From contig NZ_CP091510.1 in assembly GCF_022870905.1 (NCBI RefSeq), positions 868,001-932,000 on the forward strand: 64,000 nucleotides of DNA. Reading direction: 5' to 3'. Shown here piece by piece: positions 1-9,475 of this stretch; the first letter of the stretch is position 1, and every line of letters starts with the position of its first letter. Position numbers and translations under genes: made by a program. The notes below the pieces were generated by a model. The model saw only the letters and a program-made list of their open reading frames with translations. It was not told the origin of the DNA and made no database searches. The stretch is from Neisseria arctica. Lineage in GTDB: Bacteria > Pseudomonadota > Gammaproteobacteria > Burkholderiales > Neisseriaceae.

Positions 1-3000
1 TACCGCCGGCATCTTGCGGATAGCCGCAGCACAGATAACCCGGGGGCAGTACGGTTTGTACCCCGGCATGCCACAACATGGCTTGAGTTGCCAAACCCAC
101 TTGACTGAACAGACGTTCGGAACCGCATCCCGGAAAATAAAATACGGCTTCACTGTCTTCGGATAAGGTAGGATTACGAATAATCGGTACGGTTTTGTTG
201 TCTTCCACACCCAATAGCGCGCGAGCTGTTTTCAGTGGTACGTTGCGCGGCAGGGGGCGGTTGATAAAATGAACGACTTGTTCTTTGATCGGCGTGCTGC
301 CCAAAGTGGCTTTTGGGGCTTCTTTTTGTTTGTTCAAGCCCAAATGAAACTTTCGTCCCATCTTATAGCCCCAGTTTTGCAGGCGGAAACCGGCATCTAC
401 TACGCTTTTACGCAATACGTTTACGGTACGCGGATCTGTGGCGTTGAGAAAAGCCATGCCGGCGGCAACGGCGGGATTGAATTTGCGTTTGCCCGATTTG
501 CGCAAATAATTGCGGATGGCAACTGTTACATCACCGAAATCAATATTGACCGGGCAAGGTTTGACGCAGCGGTGGCATACGGTGCAATGGTCGCCTACGT
601 CGCTGAGTTCGTCGAAGTGGCGCAGCGATACGCCGCGGCGCGTTTGTTCTTCGTATAAAAAGGCTTCAGTAAGCAGGCCGACACCGAGGATTTTGTTACG
701 CGGGCTGTAAAGCAGGTTAGCACGCGGTACATGGGTAGAGCAGACGGGTTTGCACTTGCCACAGCGCAGGCAGTCTTTCACCGATTCGGCAATGGTGCCG
801 AGATCGGATTTTTCCATAATCAGAGATTCTACGCCCAGCAGTTCGAACGAAGGTGTATAGGCGTGGCGCAAATCGGCACCGCGCATCAATTTGCCGCGGT
901 TGAAATGGCCTTTGGGGTCGATTTTGGCTTTGTAATCCCAAAACGGTTGCATTTCTTCGTCGGTGAGGTATTCCAGTTTGGTGATACCGATACCGTGTTC
1001 GCCTGAAATGACGCCGTTGAGGCTGCGGGCGATGCCCATGATACGGTCAACAGCTCTATGGGCTGTTTGCAGCATTTCGTAATCATCTGAATTGACCGGA
1101 ATATTGGTGTGTACGTTACCATCGCCTGCGTGCATATGCAGGGCGACAAATACCCGGCTGCGGACTACGCGGCTGTGGATTTTTGCCAAGTCGGCTAAAA
1201 TCTTAGTATCTGTTTTACCGCTGAAAATTTCGGCGAGCGGTTTCATGATGTCGGCTTTAACCGATACGCGCAAACGGAAATCGCGAAAAGCGGTAAAGCA
1301 GCTTTCTTCGTCTTTGGCCTCGGCGGCAGCATGTACGGCTTCGCCGTAGCGTTGTTTGTATTGGGCTAAGGGGGTGTCGAGATTATCAAGCAGCCACTGC
1401 CAACGTTCTTTGACTTGGTTGACATGGTTAAGGGCATGATGGGCGCGGCTGCCCAAGAGTTCTTCGCTAGGCAGATCGGTTCCCATTTTATCAACGGGCA
1501 GTTTGCCTTGCAGATAAGGGATCAGTGCCTCGCATAGAGCGAGTTTGTTTTTAATCGACAATTCGATATTAATGCGCTCGATGCCGTCTGAATATTCTCC
1601 CAAGCGCTCAAGCGGAATCACTACGTCTTCATTGATTTTAAAGGCATTGGTGTGCTTGGCGATGGCAGCGGTGCGGCTTCGGTCTAGCCAGAAGGTTTTG
1701 CGGGCTTCTGGGCTGACGGCGATAAAGCCTTCGCCGTCGCGCGCTTGTGCCAGAGAGACAATATGTTCGGCAGCTTCGGTAACGGCTTGTTCGTCATCAG
1801 ATACTATATCGGCAATCAACACCATTTTGGGGCGGCCTTTGCCGGCCGCTTTGGTCGCATAACCGACGGCTCGGACATATCGCCAGTCGAGGTGTTCCAA
1901 ACCGGCCAGTTTTACACTTTCGTGCGCCAGCAGATAGTCGCGGATTTCCACGATAGACGGAGTGGCATTTGCCACAGTGCCGAAGAACTCCAAGCATACG
2001 GTACGGATATATTTCGGCATGGTGTGCAATACGAAGGCTACGCTGGTAATGATGCCGTCTGTACCTTCTTTTTGCACACCGGGCAGACCGGCCAAGAATT
2101 TGTCGGTAACGTCTTTACCAAGGCCGACTTTACGGAATTTGTGGCCGGGGATTTCCAAGCGTTCTGTTTTAGCGATGGTTTGACCGTCCGCTTTTAGGGT
2201 ATGGACATCAAAAATAGCAGTTTCTTCGTCATGAATTTTGCCGAAATTGTGGCGCACCCGTTCGATTTTCAGCCATTCTCCGGCCGGGTTGACCATTTTC
2301 CACCAAGCCAGATTATCTAAGGCCGTACCCCATAATACGGCTTTTTTACCCCCTGCATTCATGGCGACGTTCCCCCCTACGCACGATGCGTCGGCAGAGG
2401 TGGGATCGACGGCGAAAACCAGTTTGGCAGCGGTGGCGGTTTCCTCTACGCGGCGGGTAACAACGCCCGCACCGCAGTGGATAACGGGATGTTTTCCTTC
2501 CAAACCGGGAAGTTCGACAAATTCTACACCGTTGTGGCGGTCGAGTTTTTCAGTATTGATTACCGCGCTCATGGCATCCAGAGGTACGGCACCGCCGGTG
2601 TAGCCGGTACCGCCGCCGCGCGGAATGATGGTGAGACCTAGTTCGATGAGGGCTTTTACCAATGGGGCAACTTCGGCTTCGGTATCGGGATTGACGACTA
2701 CGAAAGGATATTCGACACGCCAGTCGGTTGCATCGGTAACATGGACGACCCGCGCCAAACCGTCAAACATGATATTGTGTTTTTTGGTAATACGGCTGAG
2801 ACGCTTGAAGATTTGGTCGCGTTTTTGGCGGGTGTCTTCAAAGCTGTCGTCAAAACGGGTAACGGCAGCTTCGGCACTACTGATCAGCTCCGCAACAAGC
2901 GGGTTGTCATCGCGGCGTTTTTGGATTTCGTTTAGGCGGTGCCGCATCTCTTTGACCAATGCTTGTTGGCGGTCGGTGTGTTCGAGCAGATCATCTACCA

Positions 3001-3199
3001 AATAGGGATTGCGTACAACTGCCCAAATATCGCCCAATACTTCAAACAGCATACGCGCCGAGCGGCCGGTTACCCGTTGGCCGCGCAAGGTTTGCAGGAT
3101 GTTCCACGCCGGCTCGCCCAGAAGGCGGATAACGATTTCTCGGTCAGAATACGAAGTGTAGTTATAAGGGATTTCCCGGATGCGTTGCGGTGTGCTCAT
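1..3199 (-). CDS. FAD/FMN-binding oxidoreductase with 4Fe-4S and CCG domains (DUF3683 type), C-terminus cut by window edge
   Basis: The frame is open from an ATG at 3199 to the left edge, about 1066 codons, so the C-terminus is missing. The N-terminus (starting [20 protein letters not shown]) matches the DUF3683 domain of large neisserial oxidoreductases. A PCMH-type FAD-binding segment follows with the glycine-rich [12 protein letters not shown] motif. Two ferredoxin-like clusters lie further on ([14 protein letters not shown] near 540-600 and [12 protein letters not shown] near 745-775). A GYLCCGYP motif at the left edge is typical of the CCG domain of GlpC/LutA-like proteins. The family is usually annotated as a D-lactate or 2-hydroxyacid dehydrogenase feeding electrons to the respiratory chain. 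The substrate is inference. Confidence 0.85.
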   Translation of the reverse strand, partial: MSTPQRIREIPYNYTSYSDREIVIRLLGEPAWNILQTLRGQRVTGRSARMLFEVLGDIWAVVRNPYLVDDLLEHTDRQQALVKEMRHRLNEIQKRRDDNPLVAELISSAEAAVTRFDDSFEDTRQKRDQIFKRLSRITKKHNIMFDGLARVVHVTDATDWRVEYPFVVVNPDTEAEVAPLVKALIELGLTIIPRGGGTGYTGGAVPLDAMSAVINTEKLDRHNGVEFVELPGLEGKHPVIHCGAGVVTRRVEETATAAKLVFAVDPTSADASCVGGNVAMNAGGKKAVLWGTALDNLAWWKMVNPAGEWLKIERVRHNFGKIHDEETAIFDVHTLKADGQTIAKTERLEIPGHKFRKVGLGKDVTDKFLAGLPGVQKEGTDGIITSVAFVLHTMPKYIRTVCLEFFGTVANATPSIVEIRDYLLAHESVKLAGLEHLDWRYVRAVGYATKAAGKGRPKMVLIADIVSDDEQAVTEAAEHIVSLAQARDGEGFIAVSPEARKTFWLDRSRTAAIAKHTNAFKINEDVVIPLERLGEYSDGIERINIELSIKNKLALCEALIPYLQGKLPVDKMGTDLPSEELLGSRAHHALNHVNQVKERWQWLLDNLDTPLAQYKQRYGEAVHAAAEAKDEESCFTAFRDFRLRVSVKADIMKPLAEIFSGKTDTKILADLAKIHSRVVRSRVFVALHMHAGDGNVHTNIPVNSDDYEMLQTAHRAVDRIMGIARSLNGVISGEHGIGITKLEYLTDEEMQPFWDYKAKIDPKGHFNRGKLMRGADLRHAYTPSFELLGVESLIMEKSDLGTIAESVKDCLRCGKCKPVCSTHVPRANLLYSPRNKILGVGLLTEAFLYEEQTRRGVSLRHFDELSDVGDHCTVCHRCVKPCPVNIDFGDVTVAIRNYLRKSGKRKFNPAVAAGMAFLNATDPRTVNVLRKSVVDAGFRLQNWGYKMGRKFHLGLNKQKEAPKATLGSTPIKEQVVHFINRPLPRNVPLKTARALLGVEDNKTVPIIRNPTLSEDSEAVFYFPGCGSERLFSQVGLATQAMLWHAGVQTVLPPGYLCCGYPQDAGG

Positions 3200-3425
3200 G
3201 GGTAGTGTCCGTTTTTATTTTGAGATTTTGCCGTTGGTGTATGGTAAAAAAATTCAACATAAACAGGCCGCGTGTGTTGATTCGAAGCCTGCACAAGCAG
3301 TGGTTCTGTTGATAATAAGTTAATTAATGTAATGTAATTTCAACCTTTTTTCAATGGAAAATATCTGTACTGCAATATGTATAAAATTCATCTGCATTGT
3401 TTGCCGGTTAAGGTGCAATCAAGGC

Positions 3426-3454
3426 TTGGCGTTTGAGTTGAAAACGGTTATAAT
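3426..3454 (+). promoter_or_regulatory. sigma70 promoter of the 4.5S RNA gene
   Basis: A perfect -10 hexamer TATAAT (3449-3454) lies 17 bases after a -35 like TTGGCG (3426-3431). Transcription would start near 3461, just before the base of the 4.5S RNA helix. Confidence 0.7.
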
Positions 3455-3462
3455 AAACTTCT

Positions 3463-3563
3463 TACGGCGGGTCTCCCTGCATAGCAAGTTGGAGCAACGG
3501 GTCAGGGGCGGAAGCCAGCAGCCCACTCTGAGGCGTTAGTGCCAGGGGTTTGGCTCGCCACCT
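3463..3563 (+). ncRNA. ffs: Signal recognition particle 4.5S RNA
   Basis: The hallmark apical domain is present: GGTCAGG, then GCGGAAGCCAGCAGCCCAC, which corresponds to the conserved Ffh-binding loop and asymmetric bulge (GGUCAGG, GGAAG, AGCAGCC). The ends pair as GGCGGG (3466-3471) with CTCGCC (3554-3559), closing one long helix as in the short bacterial SRP RNA. The RNA binds Ffh and targets nascent membrane proteins to FtsY and SecYEG. A strong promoter precedes it and an intrinsic terminator follows. Exact ends are estimated from the pairing. Confidence 0.9.
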
Positions 3564-3570
3564 TATTTAA

Positions 3571-3607
3571 AAATGCCGATGGTCGTGTACCATCGGCATT
3601 TTTTGTT
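3571..3607 (+). terminator. Intrinsic terminator of ffs
   Basis: A 12-bp perfect stem (AATGCCGATGGT, 3572-3583, with ACCATCGGCATT, 3589-3600) has a 5-base loop and is followed by a T run. It is not built from uptake sequences, unlike most terminators here. Confidence 0.85.
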
Positions 3608-3939
3608 TTTGTAAAAGTATAATTATAGGAAATAAACGGTTGTTTGATTTTTTATAAGAATAAATATAGAGCTGTAGTCAGTGGTGGCGTAAGTGTGTTA
3701 TGCAGTTTTAAAACTATATATTTTTGATATTTAATTGAGTTTTTAATTTGTATTTGAAGATATTATATTTTAGAGGCCGTCTGAAAATTTTTTCAGACGG
3801 CCTCGCTTTATGAAGGGAAATATTTTCGTTTGTTTGTATCGGAAAATAAGTTCAGCTTCTTGGAAAATAAATTTAGCTTCGACAAGGTAGGAATACTGTA
3901 CGTTGGCTTATGGGTTATGTGTCCGGGAGTTTAAGTTTG
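3607..3939. other. AT-rich intergenic region with a DUS inverted pair and a short direct repeat
   Basis: No gene is seen. An inverted DUS pair (3773-3804) forms a hairpin that probably ends transcription from the minus-strand cluster ending at 3940. A 19-base imperfect direct repeat (3841-3859 and 3862-3880, two mismatches, period 21) lies between. Confidence 0.7.
3773..3804 (-). terminator. DUS inverted-repeat terminator
   Basis: GAGGCCGTCTGAAAA pairs with TTTTCAGACGGCCTC around a loop of two bases or fewer. It lies about 135 bases beyond the stop codon of the PhnP-like gene. There is no long T run, so its terminator role is inferred. Confidence 0.5.
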
Positions 3940-4725
3940 TTATTTTTCATCAGGATAATTGGAATACACTGTCAGGCCGTCGTAGGCCGGAGCAACACCG
4001 GCAGGGCAGCGTGCTAATAAATGGTCATAATCAAGACCGTGGGTCATGTGTATAAGCCATGTTTGTTGTGCGCCGATGCGGGCGGCAAAGTCTAGGGCTT
4101 GGGCCACGCTAAGGTGGCTGGGGTAGGGGTGCTCGGCCAGGCAGTCGATAAAGAGGTGATCTAAGCCTTGTAACGCGCTAATTTGGCTATCGCTAATATC
4201 GTTTGTGTCGGTGAGCCAAGCGATGTTACCGATACGATAGCCGGTGGTTTCCCAAGGGCCGTGTGGCATTTGGAAATGTAAGACCGGTACTTGGTTGATA
4301 TACAGGCCGTCTGAAAGAGGATGGGCTTTCAATACGGGGCGGTTCCAATGGGTATTGGGTGGAAAGAATGCATAGCCGAAGCGTTCGGTAATATTGTTTA
4401 AGGTAAAAGCGCTTCCGTAAATAGGGATGGCACCTTGCTGGCGATAGCAAAAACCGCGTAAATCGTCTATGCCGTTCAGGTGGTCGGCATGGGGGTGGGT
4501 ATACAGTACGCCGTCGATACGGGGGATATTCTCGCGTAATACCTGTTCGCGAAAGTCGGTACCTGTATCAATTTGCCAGCCTTGGCCGCCGATATCCAGC
4601 CAGGCGCTGCAACGTGTACGCCGGTTTTTCGGATTGGTGCTGGTGCAGACAGGGCATGGGCAGCCGATGGCGGGAGTGCCTGATGAGCTGCCGCAGCCGA
4701 GTACGGTAAGGCGGATATCGGTCAT
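3940..4725 (-). CDS. PhnP-like MBL-fold metal-dependent phosphohydrolase
   Basis: The protein has 261 residues. It has the metallo-beta-lactamase HxHxDH motif as HPHADH at residues 77-82. A Cys-rich GCPCPVC segment at residues 21-27 matches the structural zinc site of PhnP-type phosphodiesterases. Later metal ligands are probably in the LTDTND and LIHMTHG segments. The family hydrolyses cyclic phosphodiesters, but the substrate here is unknown and no phn genes are nearby. It is last in the minus-strand mltG-tmk-holB-pilZ-tatD cluster and is separated from tatD by a 61-base DUS hairpin region. An AGGCCGTCTGAA DUS lies in frame at 4304-4315. Confidence 0.8.
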   Translation of the reverse strand: MTDIRLTVLGCGSSSGTPAIGCPCPVCTSTNPKNRRTRCSAWLDIGGQGWQIDTGTDFREQVLRENIPRIDGVLYTHPHADHLNGIDDLRGFCYRQQGAIPIYGSAFTLNNITERFGYAFFPPNTHWNRPVLKAHPLSDGLYINQVPVLHFQMPHGPWETTGYRIGNIAWLTDTNDISDSQISALQGLDHLFIDCLAEHPYPSHLSVAQALDFAARIGAQQTWLIHMTHGLDYDHLLARCPAGVAPAYDGLTVYSNYPDEK

Positions 4726-4742
4726 GTTGTCGGTTTGGGTTA

Positions 4743-4780
4743 TGTTGGAGCCGTCTGAAAAGGTTTTTCAGGCGGCCTTG
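4743..4780 (-). terminator. Imperfect DUS hairpin between tatD and the PhnP-like gene
   Basis: GCCGTCTGAAAA pairs with TTTTCAGGCGGC. One arm is mutated (CAGGCGG for CAGACGG), which leaves one mismatch or wobble. It may attenuate transcription from tatD into the last gene. Confidence 0.5.
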
Positions 4781-4786
4781 TGATAT

Positions 4787-5563
4787 TTAAATACCAATAC
4801 GCGGTACTTTGTTAAACAAAGTATAGAAATTATCCGTGGTAACGGCTGCTATGTTTTCCAATGTGTCGTTACGTAACTGTGCGATAAATTCTGCGGTGTG
4901 GCGTACATAAGCGGGTTCGTTGGGTTTGCCGCGTTTCGGTACGGGAGCCAAGAAGGGCGCATCGGTTTCAACCAATATACGGTCGGCCGGTACGTATTTG
5001 GCCGCTTCTTGTATATCCGCTGCGTTTTTGAATGTAACTATGCCTGAAAATGAAATATAAAAACCTAAATCAAGTGCCATTTTGGCAACACGTACATTTT
5101 CTGTGAAGCAATGGATAACTCCGGCATGGGCGTGGCCCTCCTTAAGCAAAGCCATGGTGTCGTCCGCCGCCTCGCGGGTGTGGACGATTAAGGGTAATGC
5201 TGTTTGGTTGGCTGCTTCGATATGCTCTGCAAAACGGCGGTGTTGCCAGCTTAAATCACCTTTGCACCAATAATAGTCCAAGCCGGTTTCGCCTATGCCG
5301 ACTACTTTGGGATGCGCGGCGTGTTGCACCATTTCGGCGATACTGAATTCTTCGGCGTCTTGTTGGTCCGGATGAACGCCGACAGTGGCGAAAATATTCG
5401 GATTGGCTTCTGCTATGGTTAAAACTTCCCGAAAACTGTCGCGGCTTACGCTGATAGCCAATGCCTGCTTTACTTCGTTTTCTGCCATGTTGGCCAAAAC
5501 TTCGGGCAGACGGCCTGCCAGTCCTTCGAAATTCAGGTGGCAGTGTGAGTCGATTAATTGCAT
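4787..5563 (-). CDS. tatD: TatD-family metal-dependent deoxyribonuclease/hydrolase
   Basis: With the ATG at 5563 the protein is 258 residues and begins MQLIDSHCHL, the family's normal start with metal ligands H7 and H9. An in-frame extension to 5632 overlaps pilZ and has no homologous look. Further TatD landmarks are GIGETGLDYY (metal Glu), the His in LIVHTRE, and VETDAPFLAP near the C-terminus. TatD proteins are TIM-barrel 3'-5' exonucleases or D-aminoacyl-tRNA deacylase-like hydrolases. The gene follows pilZ by 13 bases and is probably cotranscribed with it. Confidence 0.9.
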   Translation of the reverse strand: MQLIDSHCHLNFEGLAGRLPEVLANMAENEVKQALAISVSRDSFREVLTIAEANPNIFATVGVHPDQQDAEEFSIAEMVQHAAHPKVVGIGETGLDYYWCKGDLSWQHRRFAEHIEAANQTALPLIVHTREAADDTMALLKEGHAHAGVIHCFTENVRVAKMALDLGFYISFSGIVTFKNAADIQEAAKYVPADRILVETDAPFLAPVPKRGKPNEPAYVRHTAEFIAQLRNDTLENIAAVTTDNFYTLFNKVPRIGI

Positions 5564-5576
5564 AGGTGTGTGTTGC

Positions 5577-5933
5577 TTATAGTGTAAAGGTCGCCCGGTC
5601 ATTGCGCAGAGTCGGGCCGAGTTCGGCTTCAATCAAGTGCTTGGTTTGGATGCTGATTTCATCATTGCCAAATGCCAAACCAACACCTTTGGGGCGATGT
5701 GCGGAGGTACGGGCGGGATTAATCCAAGCTACTTTTGTGCGCAGGAATCTTTTATCAGGCATGCCCGGCAGTTCGATGGCCAATAGGATTTCGTCACCTA
5801 ATGAGAAACTGTCGTCCGTTGGTACAAAAAGTCCGCCGTGTTCGAGAAAAGACATATAGCTGTTGTAAAGCATAGTTTTGTCGCGCAGTTGGAGTGCGAG
5901 CATTTTTCCGGGCAGGTTTTCTAATGGTTTCAT
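5577..5933 (-). CDS. pilZ: PilZ-domain type IV pilus biogenesis protein
   Basis: The 118-residue protein is a single PilZ domain of the pilus-assembly type. The N-terminal RxxxR cyclic-di-GMP motif is absent, and the DxSxxG motif is degenerate (FLEHGGLFV around residues 29-37). That matches founding PilZ proteins, which act with PilF/PilB in pilus assembly and do not bind the nucleotide. It lies between holB (13-base gap) and tatD, the standard neisserial and gammaproteobacterial setting. Pili also drive the DNA uptake that the many DUS imply. Confidence 0.88.
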   Translation of the reverse strand: MKPLENLPGKMLALQLRDKTMLYNSYMSFLEHGGLFVPTDDSFSLGDEILLAIELPGMPDKRFLRTKVAWINPARTSAHRPKGVGLAFGNDEISIQTKHLIEAELGPTLRNDRATFTL

Positions 5934-5946
5934 GATTTTGCCTTTG

Positions 5947-6924
5947 TTATTTGTTTTGCCAGAAACTCAAATAGTCGAGCAACAGGGCTTCGGTTTGCAT
6001 TTTAACACTTAAGGTGTGATAGCCGTAAGGGCTGAGGCGGTTTAAGGTGGCAATCAGAGAGAACAGTTTGTCGGGCCGTGTTTTTTTGCCGGTTTGCCGG
6101 ATGGTTTCTGTGTGTGTCGGATAATAAAGGGGCGGCATATTTTGTTGTGCCAAGCCGACGTCTAAAAGCCATTTGTGCAGCCAGTCGAGCAAAACGGCGA
6201 GGGGAAGCTTTTGTTTGTCGAAGAGGGCGGCATAATCGAGAATGGCTAAGAGTCGGGGGGTAGCCAGTAATTCGAGCAATTGTCGGCGTAGTTCGTCTTG
6301 TTCGGGTGAAACTTCAAAAAGTGGCGCGCCGCTGTGAAATGCCAGTAACGATTCGGCATTCTCTATCTGCTGGTGTTTAAGGTAGGCAAGTGCTTCGGAA
6401 TACGAGGGGGCAGGCAGCAGCATTTGGCGGCAACGGCTTTTGATGGTAGGCAGTAGCTTGTCTCTCGAATGGCTGACCAAGAGAAAAATGACATCGGCGG
6501 GCGGTTCTTCCAATGCTTTGAGCAGGCTGTTGGCAGCTTGGATATTCATGCTCTCGGCAGGATGTATTAGTACGACGCGCCTGCCGCTGCGTACGGAGGT
6601 GAGCTGGATATCTTCGATCAGTGTGCGAACGGCATCTATTTTGATTTGTAATAGTTTGCGTGCGGTGTTTTCTCCTTCGGGTCGCTCGGGCGTCAGCTCG
6701 TAGAAATCCGGGTGGCTTTCTTTTGCAAATAGGTGGCATGACGGACAATGGCCGCAAGGATGGTGTTCCGCTTGCGGTGATTCGCACAATAAGGCTTGTG
6801 CCAAATGGCGGGCAAAGGCCGTTTTGCCGGTGTTTTCTTTACCGGTAAACAGCCACGCGTTGGGCTGGGTTTGCCATGATGCGGCTAGTTGCTGCCATTG
6901 GGGTTGGTGCCAGGAAAAAATCAT
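5947..6924 (-). CDS. holB: DNA polymerase III delta-prime subunit (clamp loader)
   Basis: The protein has 325 residues. A Walker A-like GKENTGKT lies at residues 28-35. A four-cysteine zinc module follows (C47, C57, C60, C63). Then come the LLKALEEPP segment and the SRC motif (IKSRCRQ) that supplies the arginine finger. This is the stator of the beta-clamp loader. It follows tmk by 157 bases, a gap that holds a lone ATGCCGTCTGAA DUS (6971-6982), and precedes pilZ. Confidence 0.92.
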   Translation of the reverse strand: MIFSWHQPQWQQLAASWQTQPNAWLFTGKENTGKTAFARHLAQALLCESPQAEHHPCGHCPSCHLFAKESHPDFYELTPERPEGENTARKLLQIKIDAVRTLIEDIQLTSVRSGRRVVLIHPAESMNIQAANSLLKALEEPPADVIFLLVSHSRDKLLPTIKSRCRQMLLPAPSYSEALAYLKHQQIENAESLLAFHSGAPLFEVSPEQDELRRQLLELLATPRLLAILDYAALFDKQKLPLAVLLDWLHKWLLDVGLAQQNMPPLYYPTHTETIRQTGKKTRPDKLFSLIATLNRLSPYGYHTLSVKMQTEALLLDYLSFWQNK

Positions 6925-7081
6925 TGCTAGTTGCTTTTTATTAAATCTGGTGTTGATTATACAGGGCTTGATGCCGTCTGAAAGTTTTGGCTAGGTTTTT
7001 ACCAATGGCCGCAAAATCGACTTGGCTAGGTGTTATTTAACGGTATCGTTTACCGCGTTAGGTTTTGGGGTTGAATATTTT

Positions 7082-7708
7082 TCAGGCGGCGATGCCGAAA
7101 TGCCGCGCCAAGGTGTTTTCTATATTTTGCCTTACATGCTCAAGAGGGCGGTTGCTGTCGATAATTGCATAATGTTCGGGCGAGGAAGCCGCCCGTTTCA
7201 GGTAAACTTCGCGAACGCGGGTGAAAAATTCCGCCTGTTCTTGTTCGAAGCGGTCTTTTTCGCGTGCTTGGCTGATACGGCTCATGGAAACTTCGAGCGG
7301 AACATCCAACAATAGGGTTAAGTTCGGACGGAGGTTCCCCTGAACCCAATTTTCCAGTATTTCGATATCCGGTAACGGAACGCCGCGTCCTCCCCCCTGA
7401 TAGGCGAAAGTAGCATCGGTAAAACGGTCGGAGACGACATGGATGCCGGCTTCGAGTTTTGGGAGGATGATTTCGTCCAAATGCTGCTGTCGTGCGGCGA
7501 ACATCAGCAGAGTTTCGGTACGCAAGCCGGCACGGGTGGCAGGGTTGAGCAGTATGTCGCGCAACGCTTCTCCCAGCATGGTGCCGCCCGGTTCGCGAGT
7601 GAAGTAAACCGGTAAGTTGTGGGTGGCGAACCAATTGCGGATCACTTGCAGATTGGTTGATTTTCCGGCGCCGTCGATGCCGTCGAGAGTGATAAATTGT
7701 GCTTGCAT
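7082..7708 (-). CDS. tmk: Thymidylate kinase
   Basis: The 208-residue protein starts MQAQFITLDG and carries the P-loop GIDGAGKST at residues 10-18. It also has the DRF motif with the following tyrosine (VVSDRFTDATFAYQGGGRG) and a basic lid (REKDRF). It phosphorylates dTMP to dTDP. Length and motifs are normal for the bacterial enzyme. It lies between mltG and holB, a common arrangement. Confidence 0.95.
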   Translation of the reverse strand: MQAQFITLDGIDGAGKSTNLQVIRNWFATHNLPVYFTREPGGTMLGEALRDILLNPATRAGLRTETLLMFAARQQHLDEIILPKLEAGIHVVSDRFTDATFAYQGGGRGVPLPDIEILENWVQGNLRPNLTLLLDVPLEVSMSRISQAREKDRFEQEQAEFFTRVREVYLKRAASSPEHYAIIDSNRPLEHVRQNIENTLARHFGIAA

Positions 7709-7775
7709 ATCAGAGTCGGGAGTATTAATGGGAAGATTATAGCGAAATAGTGCCGGATAATATATCCGTTATCAT

Positions 7776-7816
7776 AAAGAGGCCGTCTGAAAACCAATTT
7801 TCAGACGGCCTCTTTT
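7776..7816 (-). terminator. DUS inverted-repeat terminator after mltG
   Basis: A near-perfect 18-bp stem built from two facing DUS (AGAGGCCGTCTGAAAA with its complement) has a 4-base loop and A/T runs on both sides. It lies just after the mltG stop codon. Termination here would give tmk its own promoter in the 60 bases before 7708. Confidence 0.8.
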
Positions 7817-7831
7817 TTATTGCTGTGGGTA

Positions 7832-8827
7832 TTATTTTTTCAAAATATATTTGCGTACCGCGGCATTGTGTTCATCCAGATTATGGCTAAACTGGCTAAG
7901 CCCCGTACCATCCATGCGTGAGACGAAGTAGAGGTATTTTTCGGGAGAGGGGTGGGCGGCAGCTTCTAGGGCTGCTTTTCCGGGTAAGGCGATCGGAGTG
8001 GGGGTGAGTCCGGCGCGTGTATAGGTATTGTAGGGGGTATCACGCTGCAGATCCGCTTTACGGATACGGCCATTATAGCGGCTGCCCATGCCGTAGATAA
8101 CAGCCGGATCGGTTTGCAGACGCATACCGATATTGAGGCGGTTGACAAATACGGCCGATACATGGCGTCGGTCGGCTTCATGGCCGGTTTCTTTTTCAAT
8201 CAGGCTGGCCATAATCAAGAGATCGTAAGGGTTTTTATATGGCAGGCCGCTTTGGCGCTCATCCCATGCGGCTTGCAAATGGCGCTGCATGGTACGGTAA
8301 GCAAGACGGTAGATTTGCAAATCGCTGCTTTCTGCATCTATTTCATAGCTGTCGGGAAAAAATAACCCTTCGGGATTATTGCTTAGAGGAGAGGGATCGA
8401 TTTCTTTTAATAGTTTTTCATCACTCCAGCCTTGGGTATCGTGTTTGAGGTCAGCGGTATTGTTGATGATGTTGCGCATTTGTGAAAAACGCATGCCCTC
8501 GGTAATGCGGATGGTAATGGTATCAGGGTGGCCGTCACGCAGGCGTTGCAGAATCTGCCATGCGGAAATTTGCTTAGGCAAACGGTAGGTGCCGCTGTGT
8601 AGTTGGTTGTGCACGCCCGTGAGGTAGGCCGCGACTAGCATGACATGGCGGTTATAAACAATATTTTCATCTGCCAATTTTCGGCTTACGGCTGAAATAC
8701 CTTGCCCTTTTTCAACGCGCATACGGTAAATTTGCTCGTTGCTTTTGGGAACAAAGAGAAGTCCCGCAAAAACCAACGTACATAAAATAAACAGGCCCAG
8801 TAGCCATTTAAATGCTTTTTTCAACAT
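7832..8827 (-). CDS. mltG: Endolytic murein transglycosylase
   Basis: The 331-residue protein has one N-terminal membrane helix (about residues 8-25). A LysM-like region and a YceG catalytic domain follow, with the catalytic Glu in MASLIEKETGHEA. The conserved C-terminal stretch contains YNTY...GLTPTPIALPG. MltG cleaves nascent glycan strands at the inner membrane and sets chain length. The divergent msrB starts 128 bases away. Confidence 0.93.
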   Translation of the reverse strand: MLKKAFKWLLGLFILCTLVFAGLLFVPKSNEQIYRMRVEKGQGISAVSRKLADENIVYNRHVMLVAAYLTGVHNQLHSGTYRLPKQISAWQILQRLRDGHPDTITIRITEGMRFSQMRNIINNTADLKHDTQGWSDEKLLKEIDPSPLSNNPEGLFFPDSYEIDAESSDLQIYRLAYRTMQRHLQAAWDERQSGLPYKNPYDLLIMASLIEKETGHEADRRHVSAVFVNRLNIGMRLQTDPAVIYGMGSRYNGRIRKADLQRDTPYNTYTRAGLTPTPIALPGKAALEAAAHPSPEKYLYFVSRMDGTGLSQFSHNLDEHNAAVRKYILKK

Positions 8828-8954
8828 GGTAGGATATTTGTTCGGATTATTTTCGTGAAAAATTTGGCGACAGTATAAAGCTGAAATGCAGACTGTGCTA
8901 TGCTCAGATAAAGTATTCTTGATAAATTACAGTGGCCGGCTGAGGAGGTAAAGC

Positions 8955-9368
8955 GTGGATAAGGTCAGGAAAAGTAATGAAGAGTGGCGTGCGGAGCTTT
9001 CACCTGAGGTTTATTATGTGACTCGTGAAGCGGGCACGGAGCGCCCTTTCAGCGGACTTTATAATGATTTTTATGAACATGGTGATTACTATTGCGCCTG
9101 TTGCGGAGCGCTTTTGTTTAAATCACAGCAAAAGTTTGACAGCCATTGTGGCTGGCCGGCTTTTTTTGATGAGGCGGAAATAGGCAGCACTTACCGTGTG
9201 CGCGATTTAAGCCATGGTATGGTACGAGAGGAAGTACGTTGCAGCAGGTGCGAAGCACATCTGGGGCATGTGTTTCCGGACGGACCTCCGCCTACGGGTG
9301 AACGTTACTGTATCAATTCGTTGGCGATGGCGTTCAAAGCCCGTTCTGATACGGAAGCGGAGAAATAA
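8955..9368 (+). CDS. msrB: Peptide-methionine (R)-S-oxide reductase
   Basis: The 137-residue protein starts at a GTG (8955) placed 5 bases after a strong GAGGAGGT ribosome site (8942-8949). Zinc is held by the CxxC pairs C47/C50 and C96/C99. The catalytic cysteine is C119 in RYCIN, and C65 in HCGWPAF is a possible resolving residue. It is a free-standing cytoplasmic MsrB with no export signal. That differs from the large secreted MsrA/B fusion known in neisseriae. Confidence 0.93.
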   Translation: MDKVRKSNEEWRAELSPEVYYVTREAGTERPFSGLYNDFYEHGDYYCACCGALLFKSQQKFDSHCGWPAFFDEAEIGSTYRVRDLSHGMVREEVRCSRCEAHLGHVFPDGPPPTGERYCINSLAMAFKARSDTEAEK

Positions 9369-9454
9369 ATTATTACATGTTGAGTTAAATAGAAAAGAGG
9401 GATTCGGCTGTATTTTCTCTTTTTATTTTGAATAATATACAAACGATATTGAGC

Positions 9455-9466
9455 AGGCCGTCTGAA
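9455..9466 (+). repeat. DUS directly upstream of ampD
   Basis: The full AGGCCGTCTGAA lies 9 bases before the ampD start. Its trailing GAAAG is the best available ribosome-binding sequence, 7 bases from the ATG. Confidence 0.8.
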
Positions 9467-9475
9467 AGTCAAATA

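Noticed and set aside
269..2197. Several open frames on the plus strand at the left end
   Set aside because: They are shadows of the long minus-strand oxidoreductase, whose motifs (FAD loop, 4Fe-4S, CCG) read correctly on the minus strand.
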